Below are positions 8,755-17,687 of a DNA stretch of 64,000 bases, one piece after another. The stretch is from Fibrella aquatilis. GTDB taxonomy: Bacteria > Bacteroidota > Bacteroidia > Cytophagales > Spirosomataceae. Location of the stretch: assembly GCF_017353255.1 (NCBI RefSeq), contig NZ_JAFMYU010000032.1, positions 1 to 64,000 of the forward strand, written 5' to 3'. Both the position numbers and the translations under genes were made by a program. How positions within the stretch are numbered: position 1 is the first letter of the stretch; every line of letters begins with the position of its first letter. Under the pieces are notes generated by a model that worked only from the letters and a program-made list of their open reading frames with translations, did not search any database and was not told where the DNA came from.

Positions 8755-9087
8755 AAAGCCCCCTGTCGGCAAAACAGAGGGCTTTCGGTACGCGTTGGAC
8801 TACTTAGTCATGCCGATGCCAAGACATCAACATTGAAAAAGCGGTCCGAACCAGCGTCCCTATCGTAGAGATCAGGTGCTGGTTCTGTTTGAGGAAGCGT
8901 GAAATTTGCTGTTTCACGCCTCGTCTCGGTTCTCTCTGCATGGTGGTACATGTTTTGAGTGCCAAACAATCCGTGCGCTCCGCGCACGACAACGGGAGCA
9001 AGGGTCTGTTCCACCAGACCTTACACTCCGAAAGTTACTTTTTTCTGTATAGATTATCGAAGCCCAACCCCACTCGGTTGGGCTTCG
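8755..9087. ncRNA. Candidate structured RNA (six hairpins)
   Basis: Stems seen: 8755-8766/8774-8785 (11 of 12 bp), 8848-8855/8878-8885 (8 bp), 8897-8904/8912-8919 (8 bp), 8972-8978/8982-8988 (7 bp), 9003-9008/9015-9020 (6 bp) and 9058-9069/9076-9087 (12 bp). All but the first are perfect. The strand is undetermined; the first stem looks terminator-like for minus-strand transcription. I see no conserved tmRNA, RNase P, 6S or SRP signature. It could also be debris of a decayed element. Confidence 0.35.
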
Positions 9088-9204
9088 GTGTTTAAAATCT
9101 GTCAACTGATGTACCACACCAGCAATTGCTTCTCTGCTGGATTTAATGCCAGTGATAGCAAGTCATTGAAAAGTATACGTCTGCCTGCCTGCTCTTTTCT
9201 CACT

Positions 9205-10152
9205 ATGCTAACACCTCGCCCTACCCGCCGCCAAACCCTTGCTGCGCTTACCGCCTTACCTGCCGTTTTAGGTACGAAAGTCGCCTTCGCTCAGCCTGTT
9301 GAGCCTCCGAAAGCAGCGCCATTCACCGTCTGCCTGAACATGAGCACAATCATGGGTCAGAAACTGGGCTTCATGGGTGAGCTGGAAACGGCCGCCAAAG
9401 CCGGATTCCGGTCGGTAGAGGTGTGGGTGGGCACGATGCAGACCTACCTGAAAACAAACACCCCCGCCGAAGCCCGCCGCCGCATCGCTGACCTGGGCCT
9501 TACCATCGAAAACGCCATTGGCTTTGCTCCCTGGATCATCGACGATGCCGCCGCCCGCCAGAAAGGCCTCGACCAGATGAAAGTCGAAATGGAGCAGCTT
9601 GCGCAGCTTGGCTGCAAACGTGTGGCGGCCCCGCCCGTGGGGGCGCAACAGGCCGACGCCCCCGTGCTTGACCTGCACCGCATTGCCGAACGCTACCGGG
9701 CACTGCTGGAACTGGGCGCACAAACAGGCGTTACCCCGCTGCTGGAGTTGTGGGGCTTCGCCAAAAACCTCAACCGGCTCTCCGACGTGCTCTTTGTAGC
9801 CGCCGAAGCCAACCTTCCCAACGCCCGGCTGCTGCTCGACGTGTATCACCTCTACAAAGGCGGCTCGGGCATTACGGCACTGCCGTTGGTGGGCAAACCG
9901 GCCATCGAGGTATTCCACGTGAATGACTACCCCGCCAACCTGCCCGCCGCCCAGATCACCGATGCCGACCGGATCTACCCCGGCGACGGCGTGGCTCCTC
10001 TGCGCGAGACACTGACCATGATCAAAAACCCCGACCGGCCCGTGGTGCTTTCGTTTGAGGTATTCAACAAATCCTACTACGCCCAACCCGCCGATCAGGT
10101 GGCCAAAACGGCCTTTCAGAAAATGCAGGCATTAGCAATGAGCGTTAAGTGA
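9205..10152 (+). CDS. TIM-barrel sugar phosphate isomerase/epimerase, exported
   Basis: 315 residues from the ATG at 9205. The N-terminus has [16 protein letters not shown] followed by an AFAQ cleavage-like site, consistent with a Tat or lipid-independent signal peptide. The mature part is a xylose-isomerase-like TIM barrel: [44 protein letters not shown] and FHVNDYP supply the usual His, Glu and Asp metal ligands. Related to hydroxypyruvate isomerase-like proteins; substrate unknown. The frame continues upstream to 8959, but that part looks non-coding. The stop lies inside HP7. Confidence 0.85.
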   Translation: MLTPRPTRRQTLAALTALPAVLGTKVAFAQPVEPPKAAPFTVCLNMSTIMGQKLGFMGELETAAKAGFRSVEVWVGTMQTYLKTNTPAEARRRIADLGLTIENAIGFAPWIIDDAAARQKGLDQMKVEMEQLAQLGCKRVAAPPVGAQQADAPVLDLHRIAERYRALLELGAQTGVTPLLELWGFAKNLNRLSDVLFVAAEANLPNARLLLDVYHLYKGGSGITALPLVGKPAIEVFHVNDYPANLPAAQITDADRIYPGDGVAPLRETLTMIKNPDRPVVLSFEVFNKSYYAQPADQVAKTAFQKMQALAMSVK

Positions 10153-10236
10153 TAAGCGGTAAATACGAACCGGCTGAAGCCAACGGTAGTTATGCGAATG
10201 CCGCACTTACCACTTACCGCTCATCACTCATCGCTC
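10140..10236. repeat. HP7 heptad hairpin element
   Basis: Arms 10140-10162 and 10214-10236 match at 20 of 23 positions. Units are gagtgat and aagtggt types. The left arm overlaps the last codons and stop of the isomerase; the right arm ends 5 nt before the pdxJ start. Confidence 0.78.
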
Positions 10237-10241
10237 AAAAA

Positions 10242-10955
10242 ATGACCCGCCTGTCTGTCAACATCAATAAAATAGCCACCATCCGGAATGCGCGGGGGGG
10301 CAACAACCCGAACCTAGTGCAGGTGGCGCTCGACTGTGAGCGTTTTGGTGCTCAGGGCATTACTGTTCACCCCCGCCCCGACGAGCGGCATATTCGCTAC
10401 CAGGACGTGCTGGATTTACACGAGGTGGTCACTACCGAATTCAACATTGAAGGCAACCCTGACGACCGGTTTATAGAGCTGGTGCGCCGTGTGAAACCCG
10501 CGCAGGTTACGCTCGTGCCCGACGCCCCCGACGCTATTACGTCTAACGCCGGATGGGACACCATTCGCCACGCCGATCATTTGCGGAGGCTAATCGATAC
10601 TTTCAAGGCCGATGGTATCCGGGTGTCTATTTTTGTCGATGCCGATGCGCGAATGGTGGAAGGCGCCAAAGCCGTGGGCACCGACCGCATTGAGCTTTAC
10701 ACCGAACCCTACGCCACCCACTACCCCACCGACCCCGCCGCCGCCGTGGTTGACTTCATAAAAGCGGCTCAGAAAGCACAGGAGCTGGGTTTAGGTCTTA
10801 ACGCAGGGCATGACCTGAGTCTGGAAAACCTTCGTTTTTTTGCCGAAAAAGTCCCCAGTCTTCTCGAAGTATCCATCGGTCACGCCCTCATCTGCGATGC
10901 GCTTTACTTTGGGCTGGAGAACACGATCCAGATGTACCGGCGGGAGTTGACCTAG
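10242..10955 (+). CDS. pdxJ: Pyridoxine 5'-phosphate synthase
   Basis: 237 residues, standard length. PdxJ condenses 3-amino-2-oxopropyl phosphate and 1-deoxyxylulose 5-phosphate to pyridoxine 5'-phosphate, the final ring closure in the DXP-dependent vitamin B6 route. Diagnostic blocks: [53 protein letters not shown] and [13 protein letters not shown]. The frame is open upstream to 10149, but [10 protein letters not shown] at 10242 is the family start. Confidence 0.96.
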   Translation: MTRLSVNINKIATIRNARGGNNPNLVQVALDCERFGAQGITVHPRPDERHIRYQDVLDLHEVVTTEFNIEGNPDDRFIELVRRVKPAQVTLVPDAPDAITSNAGWDTIRHADHLRRLIDTFKADGIRVSIFVDADARMVEGAKAVGTDRIELYTEPYATHYPTDPAAAVVDFIKAAQKAQELGLGLNAGHDLSLENLRFFAEKVPSLLEVSIGHALICDALYFGLENTIQMYRRELT

Positions 10956-10961
10956 CTGACC

Positions 10962-11525
10962 ATGCACCCATTTCGCCAATTTATCGAGACCTACGTGCCG
11001 CTCCCCGAAGCTGACTGGGCGCGAATAGAGGTGTGCATTGACCGGCACGAAGTGGCTAAAAGCACCTTGATTTTGAGTGAGGGCACCGTTTGTCGACACC
11101 TCTATTTTCTGGAAAGCGGTCTGTTGCGCTTTTTTATCCTGAAAGATGGCGAGGAGGTTACGAAGTATTTCACCGACGTACCTTACGTGTTCACGTCGCA
11201 AAAGAGTTTTACGACTCAGCAACCCGCCAAAGAGAGTATTGATACGCTGGAAGCCAGTGTGTTGTGGCGGATGACATACACCGACGCGTTTGCACTGCTG
11301 AGCCTGGAGTCATGGAGCACGTTTATCCGGTTACTGATTCAGGAAGTGCAACAGTACACCGAAGAAATTCTGGAAGCCTTACAGACCGAAACAGCAGAAA
11401 ACCGTTACCGCAACCTGCTCAGTAGCCAACCTGCCCTGGTGCGGCGGGTGCCACTGAAACACCTGGCCTCCTACCTGGGCATTGCGCAGCAGTCGCTAAG
11501 CCGGATTCGAAGAAAAATTTGGTAG
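10962..11525 (+). CDS. Crp/Fnr family transcriptional regulator
   Basis: 187 residues with an N-terminal cyclic-nucleotide-binding-like beta barrel (LILSEGTVCRHLYFLESGLLR, about 35-60), a long dimer helix and a short C-terminal helix-turn-helix (LKHLASYLGIAQQSLSRIRRKIW). This layout is the common Bacteroidota subtype that often lacks true cAMP-binding residues. It starts 6 nt after pdxJ and may be co-transcribed with it. The effector and targets are unknown. Confidence 0.9.
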   Translation: MHPFRQFIETYVPLPEADWARIEVCIDRHEVAKSTLILSEGTVCRHLYFLESGLLRFFILKDGEEVTKYFTDVPYVFTSQKSFTTQQPAKESIDTLEASVLWRMTYTDAFALLSLESWSTFIRLLIQEVQQYTEEILEALQTETAENRYRNLLSSQPALVRRVPLKHLASYLGIAQQSLSRIRRKIW

Positions 11526-11602
11526 CCCCTTTCGAAGTTAACATAGGTGCAGTGTTTGGGCAATTGGGCGGCTGACTTTTGTAGCTCAATCGCCACGTAC
11601 TT

Positions 11603-12091
11603 ATGCAGCACCTTATCAGCACACTAACCATTGCTCTCCTAACCGTCTCGTGGGCCAATGGGCAGAAGTTACCTACCAACACGCACTTCAGCCATGCGCT
11701 CGAAACCACGGCCCTACCCGATACGATCTGGCAGTTGTGGACCGATGTTCCCAACTGGAAGTTATGGGATGACGGCCTGAAATCTGCCGTCCTCAACGGT
11801 CCGTTTGCTATTGGCAGCACGGGTATACTCCTGCCTGATAAGGGACCGAAAGCCCATTTCAAGCTAACTGAGGTGGTTCCGGGCGTCTCATACACCTTCC
11901 GCACAAAGCTGCCGCTGGGCGCTTTGTTTGTGAAGCGATACCTGACAAGCCAGTCGGGCAGGACTACGTTTACGCATGAAGTCTGGTTTACGGGTTTGAC
12001 CAAAGGGCTGTTTGGCCGTGCGCTGGGTCGCCGTTATCGGGCCATTTTGCCAACCGCCATGACCAAGATTAAAACCCTGGCCGAGTCATGA
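11603..12091 (+). CDS. Exported SRPBCC-domain protein
   Basis: 162 residues: a signal peptide (about 1-20, ending near WANGQ) followed by a START/SRPBCC fold recognisable from SHALETTALPDTIWQLWTDVPNWKLWD, common to polyketide-cyclase-like lipid-binding proteins. The export signal is unusual, since most members are cytosolic. It overlaps the next gene by 4 bp and begins a three-gene unit (11603-12892). Confidence 0.78.
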   Translation: MQHLISTLTIALLTVSWANGQKLPTNTHFSHALETTALPDTIWQLWTDVPNWKLWDDGLKSAVLNGPFAIGSTGILLPDKGPKAHFKLTEVVPGVSYTFRTKLPLGALFVKRYLTSQSGRTTFTHEVWFTGLTKGLFGRALGRRYRAILPTAMTKIKTLAES

Positions 12092-12525
12092 AATGGGCAC
12101 TATTAGGGCTACTTTGTGCCGCACCAGAGGCAGGCCTGACGCAGTCAACGCCGGTCATCACGGTTCGGCTAAGTGTGCTGCTAGTGCCGATTACGCCACT
12201 GGTCAGTATCGAATGCCGCACGGTAGGTCGCTTCACGCTACAGAGCGAAACAAATTTCCAGCATACGCATGGCCTGAATCTGAAATATTATACCCAAACA
12301 CCCCTAGCCGGGCCTTATGCATTCGTCGGGTCGGCGTTGGTGAGCAGTGCCCTGCTTCGGCGCGACGGGGCGGGTACGTGGTTACCCTATGCCGGTGGCG
12401 GCTACGCGCACGTGTTTGGCTCAGACTGGGTGTTTGACGGGCGTCTGGGCGTGGGGCCAACTCTCAATGCAGACAAAAACAGTGTTTATCCAGTAATTAA
12501 GGTGGGCGTTGGCAAACGCTTTTAG
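12088..12525 (+). CDS. Hypothetical small beta-barrel envelope protein
   Basis: 145 residues with a short signal-like N-terminus and alternating hydrophobic/polar strands rich in Gly and aromatics (GPYAFVGSALV, YAGGGYAHVFG, GRLGVGPTL), ending in VGVGKRF. The terminal Phe is typical of outer-membrane beta-barrels. No named family recognised. Translationally coupled to the SRPBCC gene. Confidence 0.7.
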   Translation: MKWALLGLLCAAPEAGLTQSTPVITVRLSVLLVPITPLVSIECRTVGRFTLQSETNFQHTHGLNLKYYTQTPLAGPYAFVGSALVSSALLRRDGAGTWLPYAGGGYAHVFGSDWVFDGRLGVGPTLNADKNSVYPVIKVGVGKRF

Positions 12526-12529
12526 CAGT

Positions 12530-12892
12530 ATGATCTACCTGTATTTCGCTAACGTCATTGTGGCTGGCTGGATCAGCCTAACCAGTTTGTTTGCCCCCCG
12601 AACGGCACTGACCACCGTATTTACCAATGATCTGGCTTATTCCGAAGCCATCCGGCTGGTTGGGGCGTTGTGGGGAGCTATTTTCGTGCTGTCGGCGCTG
12701 GGGCTGTTTTATCCCGGACAAATGAGCCTGGTACTGTTGTTTCAACTCATCTACAAGTCGACCTGGCTAGTGGTGGTGGCGCTGCCCGCCCTACTCAGGC
12801 ATCAGCCTTACCCCAAATCCATGGCCTTGTTTTTTTTGGTGTGGGTCTTGGTCTTACCCTTCGTGATCCCGTGGGCGACCTTGTTTGATTGA
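12530..12892 (+). CDS. Hypothetical four-helix membrane protein
   Basis: About 120 residues with four predicted membrane segments (YLYFANVIVAGWISL, LVGALWGAIFVLSALGLF, LLFQLIYKSTWLVVVALPALL, ALFFLVWVLVLPFVI). I chose the ATG at 12530, 5 nt after the previous stop; the frame is open from 12509. It completes a unit of exported SRPBCC protein, putative barrel and membrane protein. Function not recognised. Confidence 0.72.
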   Translation: MIYLYFANVIVAGWISLTSLFAPRTALTTVFTNDLAYSEAIRLVGALWGAIFVLSALGLFYPGQMSLVLLFQLIYKSTWLVVVALPALLRHQPYPKSMALFFLVWVLVLPFVIPWATLFD

Positions 12893-12920
12893 TGAGTGCG
12901 CAAAGCCGTACCTTTACTCT

Positions 12921-13943
12921 ATGCCCCTCTCCGTCCCCGATTTCCTGGCCCAATCTGAAAACTTGCCCATTATTGATGTCCGGTCGCCGGGGGAGTTTGG
13001 ACATGCGCACATGCCGGGGGCGGTGAGTATGCCCCTGTTTGATGATGCAGAGCGGGCGCTGGTGGGTACTAAATACAAGCAGGCCGGAAAAGATCATGCC
13101 GTGCTGCTGGGGCTGGATATGGTGGGGCCAAAGATGTCCCATTTTGTGCGGGCGGCTAAAAAGCTGAATCCCCAGGGCAAGCAGGTGCTGGTGCACTGCT
13201 GGCGCGGAGGCATGCGGTCAGGCTCGATGGCCTGGCTGTTCAACACCGCCGGTGTGCAGGCCGACACGCTGATAGGCGGCTACAAAGCCTACCGGAACAC
13301 CGTGCTGGCGGGCCTCGCCGAACCGCGTAATCTGATCATCCTGGGCGGAAAAACGGGGTCTGGCAAAACCGACATTTTGAAAGAATTAGCCGCACAGGGC
13401 GAGCAAATCATTGATCTTGAAGGACTTGCGCACCACAAAGGCTCATCGTACGGAGCCATCGGGCAGTTGCCGCAGCCATCGAGCGAGATGTTTGAGAACT
13501 TGATTTATGACAAATGGCGGCGGCTGGACCCTACCCAACGTATCTGGCTTGAAGACGAAAGTCGTAACGTGGGTAGCTGCTTTGTTGCCCCGCCGCTGTG
13601 GACCCAAATGCGGGCCGCGCCGGTGGCCTTCGTTGACGTGCCCAAGGCCGTGCGGGTAGAGCGCCTTGTGCGCGAGTACACCGGCATTGACCACGCGCTA
13701 CTGGTAGAAGCTACCGAGCGGATCAAGAAACGGCTGGGTGGGCAGGCTACCAAAGATTGTCTGGCAGCGCTGGAACAGCAGGATTACGCCACGGTGGCTA
13801 ACCTCACCCTCGATTATTACGACAAGGCCTACCTCTACGGCCTCAGCCTGCGCGATCAAACCAACGTGTATCCTATTGATATTCAACGCGATACCCCCGC
13901 AGAAACGGCTACGCAATTGATTGCCTGGGCAGATGAAATGTAA
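12921..13943 (+). CDS. mnmH: tRNA 2-selenouridine/geranyl-2-thiouridine synthase MnmH
   Basis: 340 residues, as expected for SelU/MnmH. The N-terminal rhodanese domain has the active Cys93 in VHCWRGGMRSGS. The C-terminal P-loop domain has GGKTGSGKT (about 139-147) and LEDESRNVG. The enzyme geranylates 2-thiouridine at the wobble position of some tRNAs and exchanges it for selenium using selenophosphate from SelD. The ATG at 12921 gives the canonical start; the frame is open from 12885. No selD or selA gene is in the window. Confidence 0.93.
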   Translation: MPLSVPDFLAQSENLPIIDVRSPGEFGHAHMPGAVSMPLFDDAERALVGTKYKQAGKDHAVLLGLDMVGPKMSHFVRAAKKLNPQGKQVLVHCWRGGMRSGSMAWLFNTAGVQADTLIGGYKAYRNTVLAGLAEPRNLIILGGKTGSGKTDILKELAAQGEQIIDLEGLAHHKGSSYGAIGQLPQPSSEMFENLIYDKWRRLDPTQRIWLEDESRNVGSCFVAPPLWTQMRAAPVAFVDVPKAVRVERLVREYTGIDHALLVEATERIKKRLGGQATKDCLAALEQQDYATVANLTLDYYDKAYLYGLSLRDQTNVYPIDIQRDTPAETATQLIAWADEM

Positions 13944-13955
13944 ACTAAAGTCGAG

Positions 13956-13984
13956 AACGCCTAGACAGTAAAAGGCGTTTTTTT
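13956..13984 (+). terminator. Rho-independent terminator of mnmH
   Basis: Stem aacgcct/aggcgtt (13956-13962 and 13973-13979) is followed by a run of T to 13984. It overlaps the stop codon of the convergent Uma2 gene. Confidence 0.8.
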
Positions 13985-14602
13985 ATAGACTTTCTGCATC
14001 GGCAGTTCCCATTCCCCCAGCCGAACAACGTCGGTGATAGACCGGTAGTCGGTATCGACCCACTGATCGGGCTGGGTGGTACGGGAGTAAACGCGGGCGA
14101 AAACGGCCTCCTGACTCACAAACAGAATGTGTTGTAGCGACGGAATAAGTCTGTATTGGTCCAGCTTATCCGATTGGTCATATGCTTTGGTGCTCTTCGA
14201 TAGTACCTCCACCACAATCTCCGGGTTCTTGATCCGCGCCGTAGATACCCGCCCACTTGGCAACGTTACATACTCCGACGGCCCACGTACAACAGACAAA
14301 TCAGCATTGAATTCAGCTTCGCCTTCAATGATGCAAATTTTCACGCTGCTGCCCAACACCCGGTAATCGGGTTGATCGTCGAACAGGTTAGTGAAGATAG
14401 TAATCAACTGTGCAATAAGCTGTTCGTGCAAATCGGTTGCCTGACTCATGGAGATGATTTCACCGTTTAGGAATTCAATATTGTAGGGAATCTCCTCAGC
14501 CAACTCCACGTACTCCTCCCAAGTCGCCGACACACGCAATTCATCCTTGGCCGCGTCGCGTTCGGCCAGGGTCATTGGCAATTGAATCGTAGTTGCTTCC
14601 AT
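13961..14602 (-). CDS. Uma2-family restriction-endonuclease-like protein (second copy)
   Basis: 213 residues. Uma2 signatures: YNIEFLNGEIISMS, FNADLSVVRGP, and IKNPEIVVEVLSKSTKAYDQSDKLDQYR with Glu and Lys of the nuclease core, then LQHILFVSQ. It is clearly divergent from the copy at 4485, so this is not a recent duplication. It stands alone and shares a terminator region with mnmH. Confidence 0.86.
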   Translation of the reverse strand: MEATTIQLPMTLAERDAAKDELRVSATWEEYVELAEEIPYNIEFLNGEIISMSQATDLHEQLIAQLITIFTNLFDDQPDYRVLGSSVKICIIEGEAEFNADLSVVRGPSEYVTLPSGRVSTARIKNPEIVVEVLSKSTKAYDQSDKLDQYRLIPSLQHILFVSQEAVFARVYSRTTQPDQWVDTDYRSITDVVRLGEWELPMQKVYKKTPFTV

Positions 14603-14637
14603 AGCAGGTCTCTTTTCACCAAAAATACACGATTTAC

Positions 14638-15228
14638 TTAGAGCTTTTTTGCATTGAAATGGCGGATTACCTCACGCTTGGGAAAGGCCAGCCGCCACAC
14701 CGCCAACGGGGTTTTCTGATCACCAAAGCACTGCTGGCAAAATGCGCTGTTAGCCGGCACGGCATTGTTGTAGACAAAGAGTGTATCGCCAACCCGCTGA
14801 ATGTTGCTGGTTTGCGGTTGGTTATTTTCGGCATTGTACGCATAGGCGTCCAGCACCTCGCGTTCTTTCTTCGCCAATGTCAAGTTCTGCACATCTGCGG
14901 CAGTCAACAAACTGATAGTCATGCCATAACGTCTGGCTACCGCCTGCGTTTTCGGCAAATTCCGAATGTCGCAGGCGGCTTCTTTCGTTACGTTTTTGTC
15001 CTTTAAACTGGCAAGTTTGGTGGCAGCCTCTTTCTCGGCAATGGCCACAATCTGTTCACCCCAACTGTTTACCGCCTCGCTTAAATCGGCATCGGTCACG
15101 CGCTTGATGCGCATGTCGGCCATCTGTTGCTTCAGCTTGTCAGACTGTTGCAGGCGTTCGGAGTTGCACGAGAAAATGGAGGAGAGGAGGAACGGAAGAA
15201 CGGAGGAAAGAAGCAACGTGCGCAGCAT
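14638..15228 (-). CDS. Hypothetical lipoprotein
   Basis: 196 residues with a signal peptide and a lipobox-like SSIFSC near residue 21, so probably lipidated. The mature part starts with a Lys/Gln-rich helical segment (RLQQSDKLKQQMADMRIKR) and contains two Cys pairs (ACDIRN, FCQQC) that could form disulfides or bind a ligand; no named family recognised. The signal peptide is encoded by a single heptad-like arm (15178-15214). Confidence 0.75.
   Translation of the reverse strand: MLRTLLLSSVLPFLLSSIFSCNSERLQQSDKLKQQMADMRIKRVTDADLSEAVNSWGEQIVAIAEKEAATKLASLKDKNVTKEAACDIRNLPKTQAVARRYGMTISLLTAADVQNLTLAKKEREVLDAYAYNAENNQPQTSNIQRVGDTLFVYNNAVPANSAFCQQCFGDQKTPLAVWRLAFPKREVIRHFNAKKL
15178..15214. repeat. 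Solo heptad-like arm inside a signal-peptide sequence
   Basis: An A/G-rich run with ggaggaaag and aacggaag words resembles the arms of HP17 and HP18, but no complementary arm is nearby. It encodes the Leu/Ser-rich core of the lipoprotein signal peptide on the other strand. Confidence 0.4.
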
Positions 15229-15296
15229 AATACATGAGGTGTTTTAGTAAAAACACTGGTCAACGCGCTTGGGTTGCACTAATGGCACCGTCTATT

Positions 15297-16133
15297 CTAC
15301 AACAAGTTCAGCCGATAGCGTAGCATGGTCTGTGCCAGGAGGGCGAATTTCTGCGGGTCGGGTACCCGGACACGCTCCTGCTGGATGCGCGAGGCAGGCA
15401 GATTTTTGATCTTGCAGAATAGCTTCAGGTAATACGTATAAGCCAGGTGAACGCCCATTTTAGCTCCACGAGGCAAGGCCAGAATACCCTGATACGCATC
15501 GTCGAAGTCGCGCTGAATGTCGTCTTCGATCAACGCTTTGGCGTCGCGGGTGAAGTCGGTGAAGTCTACGCCGGGAAAATAAGTGCGGCCCCGCTCCTGG
15601 TAGTCACTCTTGATGTCGCGGAGGAAGTTTACCTTCTGAAATGCCGAACCCAGTTTGCGGGCAGGCTCACGCAGGCGATCATACTCGGCGGCGTCACCTT
15701 CGCAGAACACCCGCAGGCACATTAGCCCCACCACTTCTGCTGAGCCGTAGATATAGTCTGAATAACCCGCCTCGTCGTAGTCAGAGCGTTGCAGATCCAT
15801 TTCCATGCTCCGCAAAAACGCGTCGATTAGTGCCCGCTCAATGTTGTATTGCCGCACCACCAGTTGAAACGAATGCAGCACCGGGTTCAGGCTGATACCC
15901 TCTTCGATAGCCAGGTAGGTGTCGGCCCGAAACCGATCCAGCAACGCCTGCTTATCGAAGTCATGAAACGTATCTACGATCTCGTCGGCGTACCGTACGA
16001 AGCCATAGATGGCGTAGATAGGCAGGTGATATTTTTTATCTAACGTCTTGATTCCCAGCGTAAAAGACGTACTATAGCGTTCAGTGATGAGTTTGCTACA
16101 TTCCAGCGCGGTCTGGTTGAATAAGGCTAACAT
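15297..16133 (-). CDS. crtB: Phytoene synthase (squalene/phytoene synthase family)
   Basis: 278 residues. Joins two geranylgeranyl diphosphates to phytoene, the first committed carotenoid step. The two Asp-rich magnesium-diphosphate motifs are present: YADEIVDTFHD near residue 48 and NFLRDIKSDYQERGR near 180. It follows crtI on the same strand with a 65-bp gap, so the two probably form an operon. Confidence 0.93.
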   Translation of the reverse strand: MLALFNQTALECSKLITERYSTSFTLGIKTLDKKYHLPIYAIYGFVRYADEIVDTFHDFDKQALLDRFRADTYLAIEEGISLNPVLHSFQLVVRQYNIERALIDAFLRSMEMDLQRSDYDEAGYSDYIYGSAEVVGLMCLRVFCEGDAAEYDRLREPARKLGSAFQKVNFLRDIKSDYQERGRTYFPGVDFTDFTRDAKALIEDDIQRDFDDAYQGILALPRGAKMGVHLAYTYYLKLFCKIKNLPASRIQQERVRVPDPQKFALLAQTMLRYRLNLL

Positions 16134-16198
16134 ACAGGGCTACGGTTAGGAAAGGGTTAGGTACGTACGCAAAAGGCTACGCATCGGCGCAACGGTGG

Positions 16199-17674
16199 CT
16201 ACACAGAAAATTCTTTCGCTACTTCGTCGGCAACGACCAGTCCAGAGATCAGCGACGGCGGAACACCCGGTCCCGGAACGGTAAGCTGACCAGTATAGAA
16301 CAGGTTACGCACTTTTTTGTTTTTAAGGGTTGGTTTCAGGATTGCGGTCTGCATCAGCGTGTTGGCCAAGCCGTAGGCATTACCACGGAAGGCATTATAA
16401 TCGGCTTTGAAATCGCGGTGGGCGTAGCTGCGTTTGTAGATCACATGGTCGCGGATGTTTTCGCCCACGTAGGCCTCCAGCCGCTGCATGATCAGGTGGT
16501 AGTAGCGTTCGCGAGTGGCCTCGTCGTCGGTAAGGTCGGGCGCTACGGGTATAAGCAGAAACAGGTTTTCCATACCTGCCGGGGCCACGCTGGGGTCGGT
16601 CTTCGAGGGGGCCGAGGCATAGAACAGGGGCTTACTAGGCCATTTCGGCGTTTCGTAAATCTCCTGGGCATGCAGCCCAAAATCTTCGTCGAAAAACAGG
16701 TTATGGTGTTCCAGCTTCGGAATGCGCTTATTTACGCCCAAATAAAACAGCAACGACGACGGAGCCATCACGCGCTTAGCCCAATATTCATCGGAATAGT
16801 TACGTTCACTGGGGGCTACCAGACTGGTTTCTACGTGGTTATAGTCGGCACTGGCTACCACTACGTCGGCCTCAAACACGCCTTGGGTGGTATGAACGCG
16901 TTTGGCCGTATCGCCCACCGTTTCAATGCGTTGCACGGTCTGGTTGAGCAGGATTTTGACGCCTTTCTCCTGGGCCAGGGCCACCATACCCTCGATGATC
17001 TTGTGCATCCCGCCCATGGGATACCAGGTGCCGCCCACCATTTCGGCATAGTTCATCATACTGTACATGGCCGGGGTATTCTGGGGCGTGGCACCCAAAA
17101 ACAGAATCGGAAACTCGATCAGTTGCAGCAGCCGTGGGTGCGTGAAAAACTTGCGGGCGTGGCTGGCGAAGGACTGAAACACGTCGAGCCGGGTAACGTC
17201 GTAGAGCAACTTAATGCTCATAAACTCGGTGACGGACCGGCTGGGTTTCCACACAAAATTGTTGATGCCCACATCGTACTTGTAGAATGCCTGCCGCAGA
17301 AATTCAGTTAGCCGCGCCCCGCTGCCGGGTTCGATACTGTCGAAAAGGGCCTTTAGTTCATCCAGGTTGGCGGGCATGTCAACAGCCTCGGTAGGACTGA
17401 ATACCACTTTATACGATGGGTTGAGCCGGACCAGGTTGTAATAATCGGCGGGGGTTTTACCAAAACGGGCAAAATAGGTCTCGAACACGTCGGGCATCCA
17501 GTACCAGCTGGGACCCATGTCATAGGTGAAACCCTCGGCCCGGAATAGCCGCGCCCGGCCACCGGGCATCTCATTTTTTTCTAGAATCGTGACGTCGTAG
17601 CCTTTGTGGGCCAGACTCGTGGCAACAGACAGTCCGGAAAAGCCGGACCCGATTACCGCAACGCGTTGGGGCAT
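16199..17674 (-). CDS. crtI: Phytoene desaturase
   Basis: 491 residues from the ATG at 17674. FAD-dependent CrtI-type enzyme introducing the conjugated double bonds that lead toward lycopene. The N-terminal dinucleotide motif VAVIGSGFSGLSVAT and LEKNEMPGGRARLF are clear, as is the C-terminal YTGQLTVPGPGVPPSLISG block. An upstream in-frame start (17698) would add eight residues encoded at the edge of HP8 and is less likely. Confidence 0.95.
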   Translation of the reverse strand: MPQRVAVIGSGFSGLSVATSLAHKGYDVTILEKNEMPGGRARLFRAEGFTYDMGPSWYWMPDVFETYFARFGKTPADYYNLVRLNPSYKVVFSPTEAVDMPANLDELKALFDSIEPGSGARLTEFLRQAFYKYDVGINNFVWKPSRSVTEFMSIKLLYDVTRLDVFQSFASHARKFFTHPRLLQLIEFPILFLGATPQNTPAMYSMMNYAEMVGGTWYPMGGMHKIIEGMVALAQEKGVKILLNQTVQRIETVGDTAKRVHTTQGVFEADVVVASADYNHVETSLVAPSERNYSDEYWAKRVMAPSSLLFYLGVNKRIPKLEHHNLFFDEDFGLHAQEIYETPKWPSKPLFYASAPSKTDPSVAPAGMENLFLLIPVAPDLTDDEATRERYYHLIMQRLEAYVGENIRDHVIYKRSYAHRDFKADYNAFRGNAYGLANTLMQTAILKPTLKNKKVRNLFYTGQLTVPGPGVPPSLISGLVVADEVAKEFSV

Positions 17675-17687
17675 AAAAACTGGTTCA

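Larger units (their letters stand above)
8497..9204. other. 0.7-kb gene-free, hairpin-rich intergenic region
   Basis: No convincing protein gene. It lies between divergent genes and holds an 11-nt periodic tract (8651-8715) and six stable stems between 8755 and 9087. Small frames on both strands (for example 8808-9014, minus) look non-coding. Confidence 0.6.

Noticed and set aside
8808-9014. Minus-strand 68-residue ORF in the hairpin region
   Set aside because: It runs through several perfect stems, has no recognisable motif and no start signal; a structured RNA or debris is more likely.
16418-17311. Long plus-strand ORF opposite crtI
   Set aside because: It is a shadow of the crtI reading frame; the His/Val-rich translation has no family resemblance.
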